Notes under the pieces: generated by a model | Databases searched by the model: none | Told to the model about the DNA's origin: nothing | The model's input: only the letters and a program-made list of their open reading frames with translations | NCBI RefSeq assembly: GCF_025558485.1 | Contig: NZ_CP102930.1 | Coordinates: 992,001 to 1,056,000, forward strand | Direction of reading: 5' to 3' | Length of the DNA: 64,000 nucleotides | From: Bdellovibrio bacteriovorus | GTDB lineage: Bacteria; Bdellovibrionota; Bdellovibrionia; Bdellovibrionales; Bdellovibrionaceae | Part shown: positions 44,395 through 52,315 of the stretch, piece by piece | Layout: each line of letters starts with the position of its first letter | Numbering within the stretch: the first letter of the stretch is position 1 | Translations under genes and position numbers: made by a program

Positions 44395-46255
44395 AACAAA
44401 TCTTTCTTTGAGTAAAAGCTTGTCGTCCTCCTTCAAGCAAACTCACAATGGATTCCTTCACATCCTCCACTGTTCCACAATTAAATATGGCTGAATTTCC
44501 CTCGTTATAATTTATAAATACGTTATGTTCGGAATCGGCAACAACTGGGATATTGGGATTATGTGTAACAAAAATGAGCTGCCGGTCCTCTTTTGTCTCT
44601 TTAATAATTCGATGAATTGTTTCAGCGACAAATCTATTATCTAAATTGTCTTCAGGCTGATCTATAATTAATGGAATATTTGCTATCGAAAAAAGGATAG
44701 GCAAAACCGTGGTACATCTCTGCCCAAGCGATAAATATTCAGTCTGTTTGTAAGAAGACTGGTCGTCGGATGAATCTATCTTAAGATAGAAATTGATAAG
44801 GTCATCACAAACTATACTCTCAAGTTCAAATTTCTTATCATGCAAAGAGATAACTTTCGATATTGCCTCAATTCTTTCAGTAGATAAGTTTAGTTGCTTT
44901 GCAAATTCTGCTATTTTGTTTTCGCCCAGGGCTACAAGGAATTCTTTCGGGGAAGAAAGCTCCCAAATAAGATGTTCGTTTGTTATCTTCATCTTACCTA
45001 AAGACACCATTTCACGAATGAAGTTTTCAAAGGCAGTTTTGTCGCCCATTGGCATGACTGCAATTTTGATATCTTTACCTATTTTTTGATTTAATGACTC
45101 CGCCAACGAAATGCGATTTCTTGTTTTCTCTAGGTACATCTGCTGCAGCTTGTCTAAATATTCTCTTCTCTTTTCAACTAGTGCCTTTCCTCGTTCAATA
45201 AGTTCATTCAATTTTACTTTTAATAGAGTTAACTTCGTCATAGCTTCAGTTAAAGCCGCTACTTTTTGGAAAAGTTCCCTATTTGATTCTAGCTTCTTGC
45301 GAACCTCAGCAAAGTGTAGGTCCTCCACCTGATGCCTATCTGAAAACTCTCGAGTAATGAGCTGTAGACCGTTCTTAAAACTATTAGCCTCTTGCGTGAT
45401 TTGCTCGGTTGCAGATGATACACTTTTTACTAATCCCTCAATCAATTTTATCTGCTGGTCTATTTGGGGATTCTGCGACTGCTTTAAAGTCTTTAAGGAA
45501 GAAGAGTGTTGTTGCAAAAATGCATGAAAACTAGCTGTCTTGGAAATCAACTCGCTAATATACATACCCAACGACTTGAGATCTGATGCCTCTAGGTGCC
45601 TGACCTTTTGCATTGTTAATCCGCTATCAAACTCTTCTTTCTCCTTTTCATTTGCTGTGCTCTTAGCAAGGTTTTCCTGAGCCTCTTTGAGCTGAGCTTC
45701 GACGTTTGATAACTGAGAAATCTCCTGATTAATTCCTTTATACTCTTCTCGAGAATAGAAGATTTCTGACTGATTTTTCTCAATTTCAGCCCTAAGTACG
45801 GTTAGATTTCTATTTATTTCATCAATCCTTGAGCCCACTGCGCCATCGATGATCTTCATGCGCTGTGAAGGGTCTGTGCCAATTTGCTCAATGCTACCAG
45901 ATGAGAAGTAATCAATTAGCTTACCGGAAAAAATATTGCTAATATCACTTACAATATTATTCTGGGCATCTTTGACTATAAACTCGTCACCCCAACTTTT
46001 TAGAAAGATATACTTTTGAGATTCACTTTCTACGGTAACTTCAACCACTCCAGAGCCTAAATTTGACTTGATTAGATTAAGCTCATTCTTTGCAAAAAGC
46101 GTATCGTCAGTTAAACACCACTTTATTAGTGTCAATATTGTGGTCTTGCCAGTACCTCGTCCGCCCATAATGCATGTCATTTTATCTGAAAGATCTATTT
46201 CCAACGATTCGCCGAATAGGTTGGACTTAATTATTTTGAGCTGAGTGATCTTCAT
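44378..46255 (-). CDS. SMC/RecF-like AAA ATPase
   Basis: 625-residue ABC-type ATPase of the SMC/Rad50/RecF/RecN group. Walker A GGRGTGKTT at residues 31-39; about 350 residues of coiled coil (EIEKNQSEIFYSREEYKGIN onwards); signature YLSLGQRCTTVLP near 510; Walker B IPLIIDQPEDNLDNRF near 530; and a distal switch His in FVTHNPNIPV. AAGGA lies five bases before the ATG. Such ATPases commonly sense foreign or damaged DNA and drive a coupled effector; here the likely coupled proteins are the JAB-like and kinase-like neighbours. A repair role is the main alternative. Confidence 0.88.
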   Translation of the reverse strand: MKITQLKIIKSNLFGESLEIDLSDKMTCIMGGRGTGKTTILTLIKWCLTDDTLFAKNELNLIKSNLGSGVVEVTVESESQKYIFLKSWGDEFIVKDAQNNIVSDISNIFSGKLIDYFSSGSIEQIGTDPSQRMKIIDGAVGSRIDEINRNLTVLRAEIEKNQSEIFYSREEYKGINQEISQLSNVEAQLKEAQENLAKSTANEKEKEEFDSGLTMQKVRHLEASDLKSLGMYISELISKTASFHAFLQQHSSSLKTLKQSQNPQIDQQIKLIEGLVKSVSSATEQITQEANSFKNGLQLITREFSDRHQVEDLHFAEVRKKLESNRELFQKVAALTEAMTKLTLLKVKLNELIERGKALVEKRREYLDKLQQMYLEKTRNRISLAESLNQKIGKDIKIAVMPMGDKTAFENFIREMVSLGKMKITNEHLIWELSSPKEFLVALGENKIAEFAKQLNLSTERIEAISKVISLHDKKFELESIVCDDLINFYLKIDSSDDQSSYKQTEYLSLGQRCTTVLPILFSIANIPLIIDQPEDNLDNRFVAETIHRIIKETKEDRQLIFVTHNPNIPVVADSEHNVFINYNEGNSAIFNCGTVEDVKESIVSLLEGGRQAFTQRKICYGIED

Positions 46256-46353
46256 TTGTATCCTTGTCAGTTAGCACATAAATTTAAGTTTAGATAAATA
46301 TGCCTCCATTTAGATAGGAGGTCACCAGACGTACGCCTATTTTATGAATGTAA

Positions 46354-46776
46354 CTAGTCTTTTGATAGGCTAGTCGAAGAGCTTTTTACAGCAATTTTAC
46401 GAAGGGACGGAAATTCCCAGCACAAAATATTCTTCTCAAATGGAAATACAATTAGGTGCGGCCCTTTTCTGAAGTATTTCATGTCATCATAAGGTGGCGT
46501 CCTTAGATGATTAATTTTACTATGACTATGACCTTCGATAACTAGATCAAAACTTTTTCCATGCATTGATATTTCATGGGCATAAGACTTTTTGTCCCAT
46601 GAAAAACGATTCTTCTTATTTGGATTAATATTTTTGATTCTGACAACTTTGGTAATTTTACTGCCCTTGCCAAAAAATAGAAATCCAACCTCATTAAGAG
46701 AAAGGGCATATCTCAAAGCTTTTTTATAAACTGCTGTTGAAATAGTTAAAGTATCAAACTGAGTTCTTTTAGACAT
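46354..46776 (-). CDS. JAB/JAMM-fold putative metallopeptidase
   Basis: 140 residues with the elements of the prokaryotic JAB (JAMM) domain: Glu29 in LSLNEVGFLFFG, then His83-x-His85 in IEGHSHSK and Asp97 in TPPYDD, where canonical members have a Ser-x-x-Asp. The downstream strand PHLIVFPFEKNILCWEF is also JAB-like. JAB peptidases cut ubiquitin-like or other conjugates and occur in several phage-defence systems. The S-to-P change near the Asp means activity is not assured. AAGGAG is eight bases before the ATG. It overlaps the upstream gene by 31 bases and lies 98 bases before the ATPase gene. Confidence 0.66.
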   Translation of the reverse strand: MSKRTQFDTLTISTAVYKKALRYALSLNEVGFLFFGKGSKITKVVRIKNINPNKKNRFSWDKKSYAHEISMHGKSFDLVIEGHSHSKINHLRTPPYDDMKYFRKGPHLIVFPFEKNILCWEFPSLRKIAVKSSSTSLSKD

Positions 46777-47126
46777 TTCATAGTCTCCTTAGCCGTTTCC
46801 TTCAAAGCCACTCTTTCATCAAGTGCATTTTTGCTGATAATAACTCTGTGAAACCTAGAAATCTCATCTTGAGTCTTCTCCAAAAAAGTTGCCAACTCTC
46901 TCTCGAGAGGAATTTTTTCTAATTTTCTTCTGACCACATCCTTTACTTTTAAAGATGAAGTGCCTCGTAAACTAAATCCGACTTGCAGTCGTTTGCCGCA
47001 CTTCAACTCGGCAAGCTGAGCATCAGCGCATCTATAAGCTAGCTCATAAAGCACAGTAGGCTTTGCATTTAAAATTTCTACATTTTTGCATTCTCCAAAT
47101 TTTACATATGTCTGGATAAGTCGCAT
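46746..47126 (-). CDS. Small protein of unknown function, first gene of the island operon
   Basis: 126 residues with no family recognised. N-terminal half appears as alternating strands (VEILNAKPTVLYELAY; KRLQVGFSLRG), C-terminal half as amphipathic helices rich in Glu and Lys. The two Cys at 13 and 33 are not in a motif. It is co-translated with the JAB-like gene (31-base overlap), so it may be a substrate, partner or regulator of that protein. Confidence 0.6.
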   Translation of the reverse strand: MRLIQTYVKFGECKNVEILNAKPTVLYELAYRCADAQLAELKCGKRLQVGFSLRGTSSLKVKDVVRRKLEKIPLERELATFLEKTQDEISRFHRVIISKNALDERVALKETAKETMKCLKELSLIL

Positions 47127-47647
47127 TGCGTGCTTTTCGGAGATGCCTATTGTCGCATGAACATGGCTTACAAAATCTTTCGAGGAAGCAGACCCTTCAA
47201 TTCATGAAGACATCGACCTGTCTCAAAAATTGATTCGACTGATTTTTTCCAGAGGCCCTTCAGTTGTAGAGTCAGCCTAGAAACTCTTATTTTGTCGTGT
47301 TTTGATAGTTGAAATTTACTTGTTGCCGCCAAAGTGTAACTCTAAATAGTCGTTACTTTCACGGTCGATCCGATAACTGAACAATTCTTAATCCTATGCG
47401 GCGTGTTTGTTCTTATTTATCAGTGTGTGGATAAAGGCTTATCCACTAATCAAAGAACAAGAATGAGCCGAATGGGAAACCTTTGGCTGTAGAAAATCTC
47501 GATTGTATTGAAACTTTTAAATAATTGACTCGTTGAGTTGGTTCTATGTGGCTGATTAAATTGTATCCATGATATTTCTAGGGTTTTCTTTTTGACCGCA
47601 ATAATTCAGAATGATATGTAAATATGTAAAACTACAAGATTATTTTG
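47127..47647. other. Divergent 0.5-kb intergenic region of the island
   Basis: No convincing gene. It must hold promoters for the leftward operon and the rightward restriction-modification pair. TTGACC near 47594 with TATGTA 17 bases on is a weak candidate rightward promoter. The nested inverted repeat at 47407-47460 is listed separately. AT-rich throughout. Confidence 0.7.
47407..47460. repeat. Nested inverted repeat with two inverted DnaA-box-like sites
   Basis: Outer arms TTGTTCTT (47407-47414) / AAGAACAA (47453-47460); inner arms GTGGATAA (47427-47434) / TTATCCAC (47439-47446) around a 4-base loop. The inner arms read TGTGGATAA (47426-47434), the exact complement of the DnaA box TTATCCACA, and TTATCCACT (47439-47447), one base off. 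It could be an operator, a DnaA-responsive promoter element or a vestigial origin. Confidence 0.6.
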
Positions 47648-48316
47648 ATGATAAAGAAAAAACTTACAGAACTATCTATTCTAATTGCTGAAGCAGAGAA
47701 ATTTGCCGAGTCGGAGTCTATATTTAATAATTCCGCCCTCTATGGTGTCACTGACGGAAAAGCCGTAGGGACTTATCTTGAACATAAATTTAAAGAACAA
47801 TTAGAGAAAACTTACGAGGTGGGCGGTAGTTCTGCCAATGGACTGGATATACCCTCTGCTCAAGTTGATATTAAAGTAACAAGTATTAAACAGCCTCAAT
47901 CATCTTGCCCTTTTAAATCAGCAAGCCAGAAAATTTATGGATTAGGGTATAATCTTTTACTTTTTGTTTATGAGAAAAAAGATGATCCACAAACTAAAAC
48001 CTCTCGGTTGAACATTCTCCATTCCGTTTTAGTGGAAAAAGAACGGACGGGCGATTTTCAGATGACCAAAATTATTAGAGATATATTGGTAAATAAAGGC
48101 AATGCCGACGATTTAATGGCTTGTTTCTTCGATAGAAATTTACCCGTTGATGAAATTGAGGCGAAAGCCCTAGCTGAAAAAATTTTAAAAGAACCACCAG
48201 AACAAGGTTACTTGACTATATCTAATGCTCTCCAATGGAGACTCCAATATGCTCGTGTTGTAGAAATGGCTGGGGAAATATCTGGAATCAACTTAATCCG
48301 CGGTGGTAGGCAATGA
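47648..48316 (+). CDS. Putative type II restriction endonuclease
   Basis: 222 residues from the ATG at 47648 (a TTG lies one codon earlier). A PD-(D/E)xK-like core can be read: Glu45 in GTYLEHKFKE, Asp67 in NGLDIPS, and Asp74-x-Lys76 in AQVDIKVTS. The KSASQKIYGLGYNLLLFVYE helix-strand fits a restriction nuclease fold. Strongest support is context: its stop overlaps an adenine methyltransferase start by 4 bases. Recognition sequence unknown. Confidence 0.72.
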   Translation: MIKKKLTELSILIAEAEKFAESESIFNNSALYGVTDGKAVGTYLEHKFKEQLEKTYEVGGSSANGLDIPSAQVDIKVTSIKQPQSSCPFKSASQKIYGLGYNLLLFVYEKKDDPQTKTSRLNILHSVLVEKERTGDFQMTKIIRDILVNKGNADDLMACFFDRNLPVDEIEAKALAEKILKEPPEQGYLTISNALQWRLQYARVVEMAGEISGINLIRGGRQ

Positions 48317-49791
48317 GCTTAAAAGTTGAACTTGGAGACTTTCAGACTCCATACGAATGGGCCAAAGACTTAACTCGCCTTTTATTAAAGAAAGAAAAAA
48401 TACCAGAAATAATTGTAGAGCCTACTTGTGGAGTTGGGGCCTTCGTTCAGGCGGCTGCCACGCTATGCCCTGCGGCCAAAGTATTTGGTTATGATATAAA
48501 TTCAGAATATGTAGAAATAGCCAAAGAAAAATTAGCCGATAAATCTAATGTTACTATTTTATGCGAAGATTTTTTTAGCGGCGAATTTAACTCTCAATTA
48601 TCCACCGAATTTAATCATATTCTTTTTCTGGGAAATCCGCCTTGGGTGACTAATTCTAAATTAGGCTCTCTTGGGAGTAGTAATTTACCGGAAAAGAAAA
48701 ATAGCGAATCCTTGAGGGGCATTGAGGCCATTACTGGAAAGAGTAATTTTGATATTTCCGAATGGATGATTTGTAGAATGCTGGATTGTATTCAGTCCCG
48801 CTCTGGAACAGTGGCGATGATTTGTAAATCATCCGTAGCGAGAAAAACTTTAAGCTATGCTGTTAATAAAAAACTAAATTTTAGCTCTGCTAAGTTTTTC
48901 CCGCTTAATGCGAAACAAGTTTTTAATGTTTCTGTTGATTGTGGTTTCTTTGTTTTCAATTCTTATGATGAAACGGCTTATGATGTAGAAGTTTTGGATT
49001 TAGATTTTAAACATTTGGGAAAGTATGGCAGCAGGAATGGCCGTCTTGTCTCCGATGTATTTAGTTATGACCAGTGGAGTTTTTTAGATGGAGTGAATTT
49101 AGAAAAGTGGCGATCTGGTATTAAGCACGATTGCTCATCTGTCTTTGAATTTATTAAGCAAGATAATGTTTTGCTCAATGGAAAGGGTGAGGCCGTTGAG
49201 ATAGAGCAGGATTTTTTATTTCCTTTTCTAAAGAGTTCAGACCTTGCGAACGGTCGGACGGAAAGAGGAGATAGATTTGTCCTTGTGACTCAAGAGTATA
49301 TCGGTCAAGAAACTCACTCTATTGAAAAGAAAGCTCCTAAAACTTGGGCGTATCTTAATCAGCATAAAAACTTGTTAGACTCCCGGAAAAGTTCAATTTA
49401 CAGAAATAAACCAGATTTTTCTATTTTTGGGGTGGGGTCTTATTCATTTACTCCATGGAAAATTGCGATTTCTGGCCTTTATAAATCTTTAAATTTTGTA
49501 AAACTTGGCCCTCAAGACGGAAGGCCTGTAATGGTTGATGATACTTGCTATTTCTTATCTTGTGAGAGTGAGGAAAAAGCGAATTTAGTTTTTGATTTGT
49601 TAAAGTCCGACCAAGCGAAATTGTTTTTAAGTTCTATTATTTTTTGGGATTCTAAACGACCTGTAAGTGTAGATATTCTCCAGCGATTAAAATTGGACTC
49701 TATTCCTAATGAAATTGCGGAACAGTATAGGGCTGAAGTTTTTAGCGGTCACAAGCAGGGGCAATTATTTTTAGACGGTGCGAGCTTGTAA
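48313..49791 (+). CDS. N6-adenine DNA methyltransferase
   Basis: 492 residues. AdoMet-binding motif I is EPTCGVGAFVQAA (36-48), with the acidic YDINSEYVEIA strand, and the catalytic motif IV is NPPW (108-111) typical of N6-adenine methyltransferases. Residues 300-490 presumably form the target recognition domain. Paired with the preceding nuclease as a restriction-modification unit. Codon use is AT-rich like the rest of the island. Confidence 0.88.
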   Translation: MSLKVELGDFQTPYEWAKDLTRLLLKKEKIPEIIVEPTCGVGAFVQAAATLCPAAKVFGYDINSEYVEIAKEKLADKSNVTILCEDFFSGEFNSQLSTEFNHILFLGNPPWVTNSKLGSLGSSNLPEKKNSESLRGIEAITGKSNFDISEWMICRMLDCIQSRSGTVAMICKSSVARKTLSYAVNKKLNFSSAKFFPLNAKQVFNVSVDCGFFVFNSYDETAYDVEVLDLDFKHLGKYGSRNGRLVSDVFSYDQWSFLDGVNLEKWRSGIKHDCSSVFEFIKQDNVLLNGKGEAVEIEQDFLFPFLKSSDLANGRTERGDRFVLVTQEYIGQETHSIEKKAPKTWAYLNQHKNLLDSRKSSIYRNKPDFSIFGVGSYSFTPWKIAISGLYKSLNFVKLGPQDGRPVMVDDTCYFLSCESEEKANLVFDLLKSDQAKLFLSSIIFWDSKRPVSVDILQRLKLDSIPNEIAEQYRAEVFSGHKQGQLFLDGASL

Positions 49792-49938
49792 TTTTTTAAT
49801 AATGAAATGTAACCCACCCGTAACCCAACTATTTTTGCAATGACTTAACTATTTGATATATATAGGGAAGAATATTCCAACTAGTTATAGTTGCATGAGG
49901 TTTTACTACTTGACGCATTTGAGTAATAAATGCTGCAA
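49792..49938. other. Right-end non-coding segment of the island
   Basis: AT-rich stretch with GTAACCCA repeated at 49809-49816 and 49820-49827 and no gene seen; the attachment repeat follows directly. Confidence 0.6.
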
Positions 49939-50003
<65 letters not shown>

Positions 50004-50017
50004 CTTGATTTACCCAA

Positions 50018-50040
50018 AAAACCTGCCTTGAGCAGGTTTT
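50018..50040 (+). terminator. Terminator probably belonging originally to tRNA-Ser(GCU)
   Basis: AAAACCTGC / GCAGGTTTT with a CTTGA loop and T run, 15 bases after the right attachment repeat. Its position fits the native end of the tRNA-Ser transcript before the island came in. Confidence 0.75.
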
Positions 50041-50047
50041 TGTGTTT

Positions 50048-50167
50048 CTACGGCTGGTCCGGCCAACTGACAGGTTGTTTCGCCAGAAATGGACCTTGAT
50101 ATCTGGAATACAATCCACACAGCAAAGCACAGCCAAGTGTCAGAATAAATAGTACTAGCCGAGACAT
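50048..50167 (-). CDS. Small membrane peptide (39 residues)
   Basis: Frame from ATG 50167 to TAG 50048. The N-terminus MSRLVLFILTLGCALLCG is one hydrophobic helix, possibly a signal; the rest is a short polar tail (LYSRYQGPFLAKQPVSWPDQ). AGGAGG is eight bases before the ATG. It follows the lipase-like gene by 12 bases and is likely co-transcribed. Too small for family assignment. Confidence 0.55.
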   Translation of the reverse strand: MSRLVLFILTLGCALLCGLYSRYQGPFLAKQPVSWPDQP

Positions 50168-50179
50168 CACGCAAGCCTC

Positions 50180-51169
50180 CTAATTGCCATTCATTTTAGA
50201 AAGAAGAGTTCGAATCAAAGCTGTCGTGACTTGGGACTTATCATATTGTTCAAAAGGAATATTCACGACGGTTTCACCGTGGTCCACACCTTCAAGCTTG
50301 ATAAAGTCTGTGCCTTCAATTTTAGAGCTTTCAAAAGGAACCATGCCATCGCTGGAATCATAAGGACCTGCGAATGAAGTTCGTATCACACATTGACCGA
50401 AGACTTTCTGAAAACAACCCGTTGCCATAATACTCACAGCAGGAGTGAATAAGCTGCTGTGACCATTAACGACGCCTCCTACAGTGATGATAGGAATGTG
50501 CTGCACTAGAGACTGAATGATAAGATGGCTCTCAGCCATGAACTGCTTGCGGCTGCTTGTTCCCAGATATTTTATGGTTTCAGTGGAAGTATTGAAATAC
50601 GGAATGATAGGGCGCAGCCATTTATTTAGGTGCAAAGGACCTTCAAAATAAACATCCGCTATCGGAGAGCCTTTAAAAGGACTTTGCAAGAACACAATGC
50701 CTGCAACAGTAGCTTGGTGTCCCGGAAAACTGACCAGTTCTTCCAATAAAGCCAGGCCTCCCAATGAGTGAGTCATGAAGATCACTTTTCTTTCGGCAGC
50801 TCTGGATTCGGTCAAAGCCTTGCGAATGTTGGCGCGAATTTCAGCGACCGATTTTGAAGAACTCGACAGGCGCTGGCTTCTTAATCCGTATTGATTTTTT
50901 AGCAGATTCTGCTGGGTTTCAAAATATTCGCCCGTCAAACGAGAGAACGTAACAGCGGATCTTTCATCCCCGTCCACAAAGGCCTCGGAAAGAATCCCGG
51001 GCACAAGATAGAAATCGTAATCGCCTAAAGCAGCCAGTTCATTCGGGGTTAAAGTTTGATGCTTATTCAAAGCCTTATGAAAAGCTCCGGTAAGATCCAA
51101 AGCCCACGCACTGGAGCCCATGAAAAGCCCCGATAGAATAAGAATGTAGGTAATATATCGCTGAACCAT
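50180..51169 (-). CDS. Secreted alpha/beta hydrolase, lipase-like
   Basis: About 329 residues. Signal peptide YITYILILSGLFMGSSAWA. The nucleophile elbow THSLGG, the acid in SSDGMVPFESS and the final His in EGVDHGETV form a lipase/esterase triad as in triacylglycerol-lipase or PGAP1-like hydrolases. Two Cys (ATGCFQKVFGQC) may form a disulfide. A GTG at 51178 is an alternative start. Probably exported to act on lipids of prey or envelope. Confidence 0.78.
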   Translation of the reverse strand: MVQRYITYILILSGLFMGSSAWALDLTGAFHKALNKHQTLTPNELAALGDYDFYLVPGILSEAFVDGDERSAVTFSRLTGEYFETQQNLLKNQYGLRSQRLSSSSKSVAEIRANIRKALTESRAAERKVIFMTHSLGGLALLEELVSFPGHQATVAGIVFLQSPFKGSPIADVYFEGPLHLNKWLRPIIPYFNTSTETIKYLGTSSRKQFMAESHLIIQSLVQHIPIITVGGVVNGHSSLFTPAVSIMATGCFQKVFGQCVIRTSFAGPYDSSDGMVPFESSKIEGTDFIKLEGVDHGETVVNIPFEQYDKSQVTTALIRTLLSKMNGN

Positions 51170-51271
51170 ACTCCCCACCGTGCAAGTCGTGCCAGATATG
51201 AGGATTCGATGTATTGGATCTCGACTGTCTAATTCGTGGACAGCCCCTATTTAGGGCGTCCAAAATCAGCC

Positions 51272-51784
51272 TTAGTAGAGCTTGGAAAGCTCCATGGAAT
51301 ACTTGCCCGGAGCATATTCGCTCATGCGTTTTTTATAAAGATCCTGGAAGAACTTATCCTTTGCCGCATAGTTCGCATACGGGTAAATCGCGATGCCTCC
51401 GCGCGGAGTGAATTCACCGATAACTTCGATGTATTTCGGTTTCATCAACCTCACCAGATCATCACAGATCGTTTGCACACAGTCCTCGTGGAAGTCCCCA
51501 TGATTGCGGAAGCTGAACAGATAAAGCTTCAAGGATTTGGATTCCACCATCTTCTTGTCAGCAATATAGTTCACAAAGATCTTGGCGAAATCCGGCTGAC
51601 GGGTTTTTGGACACAAAGAAGTGAACTCCGTGCACACAAAGGTCGTCCATGCGATCTTGCCGGGATTTTTATTGTCGAAAGCTTCCAAAACCTCAGGGGC
51701 ATAAGTCTCTGGATATTTGGTTTGATTTTCGCCCAAGGCAAAGTCAGCCAGTTCTTTTGAATCTCGTCCGATTTTCTTTTTCAT
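51272..51784 (-). CDS. queF: NADPH-dependent 7-cyano-7-deazaguanine reductase
   Basis: Reduces preQ0 to preQ1 for queuosine tRNA modification. The short (YkvM-type) form, 170 residues: catalytic Cys58 and Asp65 in TSLCPKTRQPDFA, substrate residues in FRNHGDFHEDC. The ATG at 51784 has AAAGG seven bases upstream; an open extension to 51823 is disregarded. No preQ1 riboswitch was recognised and other queuosine genes are not in the window. Confidence 0.94.
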   Translation of the reverse strand: MKKKIGRDSKELADFALGENQTKYPETYAPEVLEAFDNKNPGKIAWTTFVCTEFTSLCPKTRQPDFAKIFVNYIADKKMVESKSLKLYLFSFRNHGDFHEDCVQTICDDLVRLMKPKYIEVIGEFTPRGGIAIYPYANYAAKDKFFQDLYKKRMSEYAPGKYSMELSKLY

Positions 51785-51826
51785 AATGCTGCCTTTTTTA
51801 AAGTAACTTCCCCGGTTTAGCAATGC

Positions 51827-52315
51827 CTACTTTTTGGACTTGGCCGGTCTCTTTGAGCTGGGGGTTCGTCCGCCATCACAAGAAAGTTCTTTTGTGAGCA
51901 TCATTCCCGAATCCAAATCAGGATGCAGAGGATCTGGGACGCGCTCCTTGATGTCCTCTCGCAGGAAGCGAGCTGAATACGGCGAATCCGGCCCAAGAAG
52001 CTTTTTTACTTCATCTTCCGACAATAAAGACACCACCGACCCTTGTGTATCCTTCACTGGGGCCATCATCTTTGCCTTTAAAAGCACCGCCTTGTTTTCA
52101 TAAACCTGCGCGGCGGCTTCAAGATCCGCCGGCAAAGCCAAGGTGATCTCGCTCATGGAACCCTCAAACAGCTTCAGTACAAACTTGCCATCGGATTTTT
52201 TAACAACTCCGGTAATATCGTATTCACCGCATTTAAAGTTTTCTTGCGCCAGCGCTTTACAAGAAAAGCCTAGCATCAAGGTTATAAACAGAGTTTTCCA
52301 CAATCTATTTTTCAT
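51827..52315 (-). CDS. Small exported protein, unknown
   Basis: 162 residues with signal peptide (LWKTLFITLMLGFSCKALA) and a small beta-rich domain containing a Cys near each end of the mature part (NFKCGEYDI; KELSCDGGRT). A basic, Ser/Lys-rich tail follows. Its start overlaps the stop of the caspase-like gene by 4 bases, indicating a shared transcript and probably a common process. Confidence 0.62.
   Translation of the reverse strand: MKNRLWKTLFITLMLGFSCKALAQENFKCGEYDITGVVKKSDGKFVLKLFEGSMSEITLALPADLEAAAQVYENKAVLLKAKMMAPVKDTQGSVVSLLSEDEVKKLLGPDSPYSARFLREDIKERVPDPLHPDLDSGMMLTKELSCDGGRTPSSKRPAKSKK

Noticed and set aside
44395..44436. Longer N-terminus (TTG start) for the kinase-like protein
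   Set aside because: No ribosome site before the TTG, and it would extend the overlap with the ATPase gene to 59 bases; the ATG at 44394 is simpler.
51785..51826. preQ1 riboswitch before queF
   Set aside because: The gap is about 40 bases with no preQ1 aptamer-like hairpin and A-rich tail.
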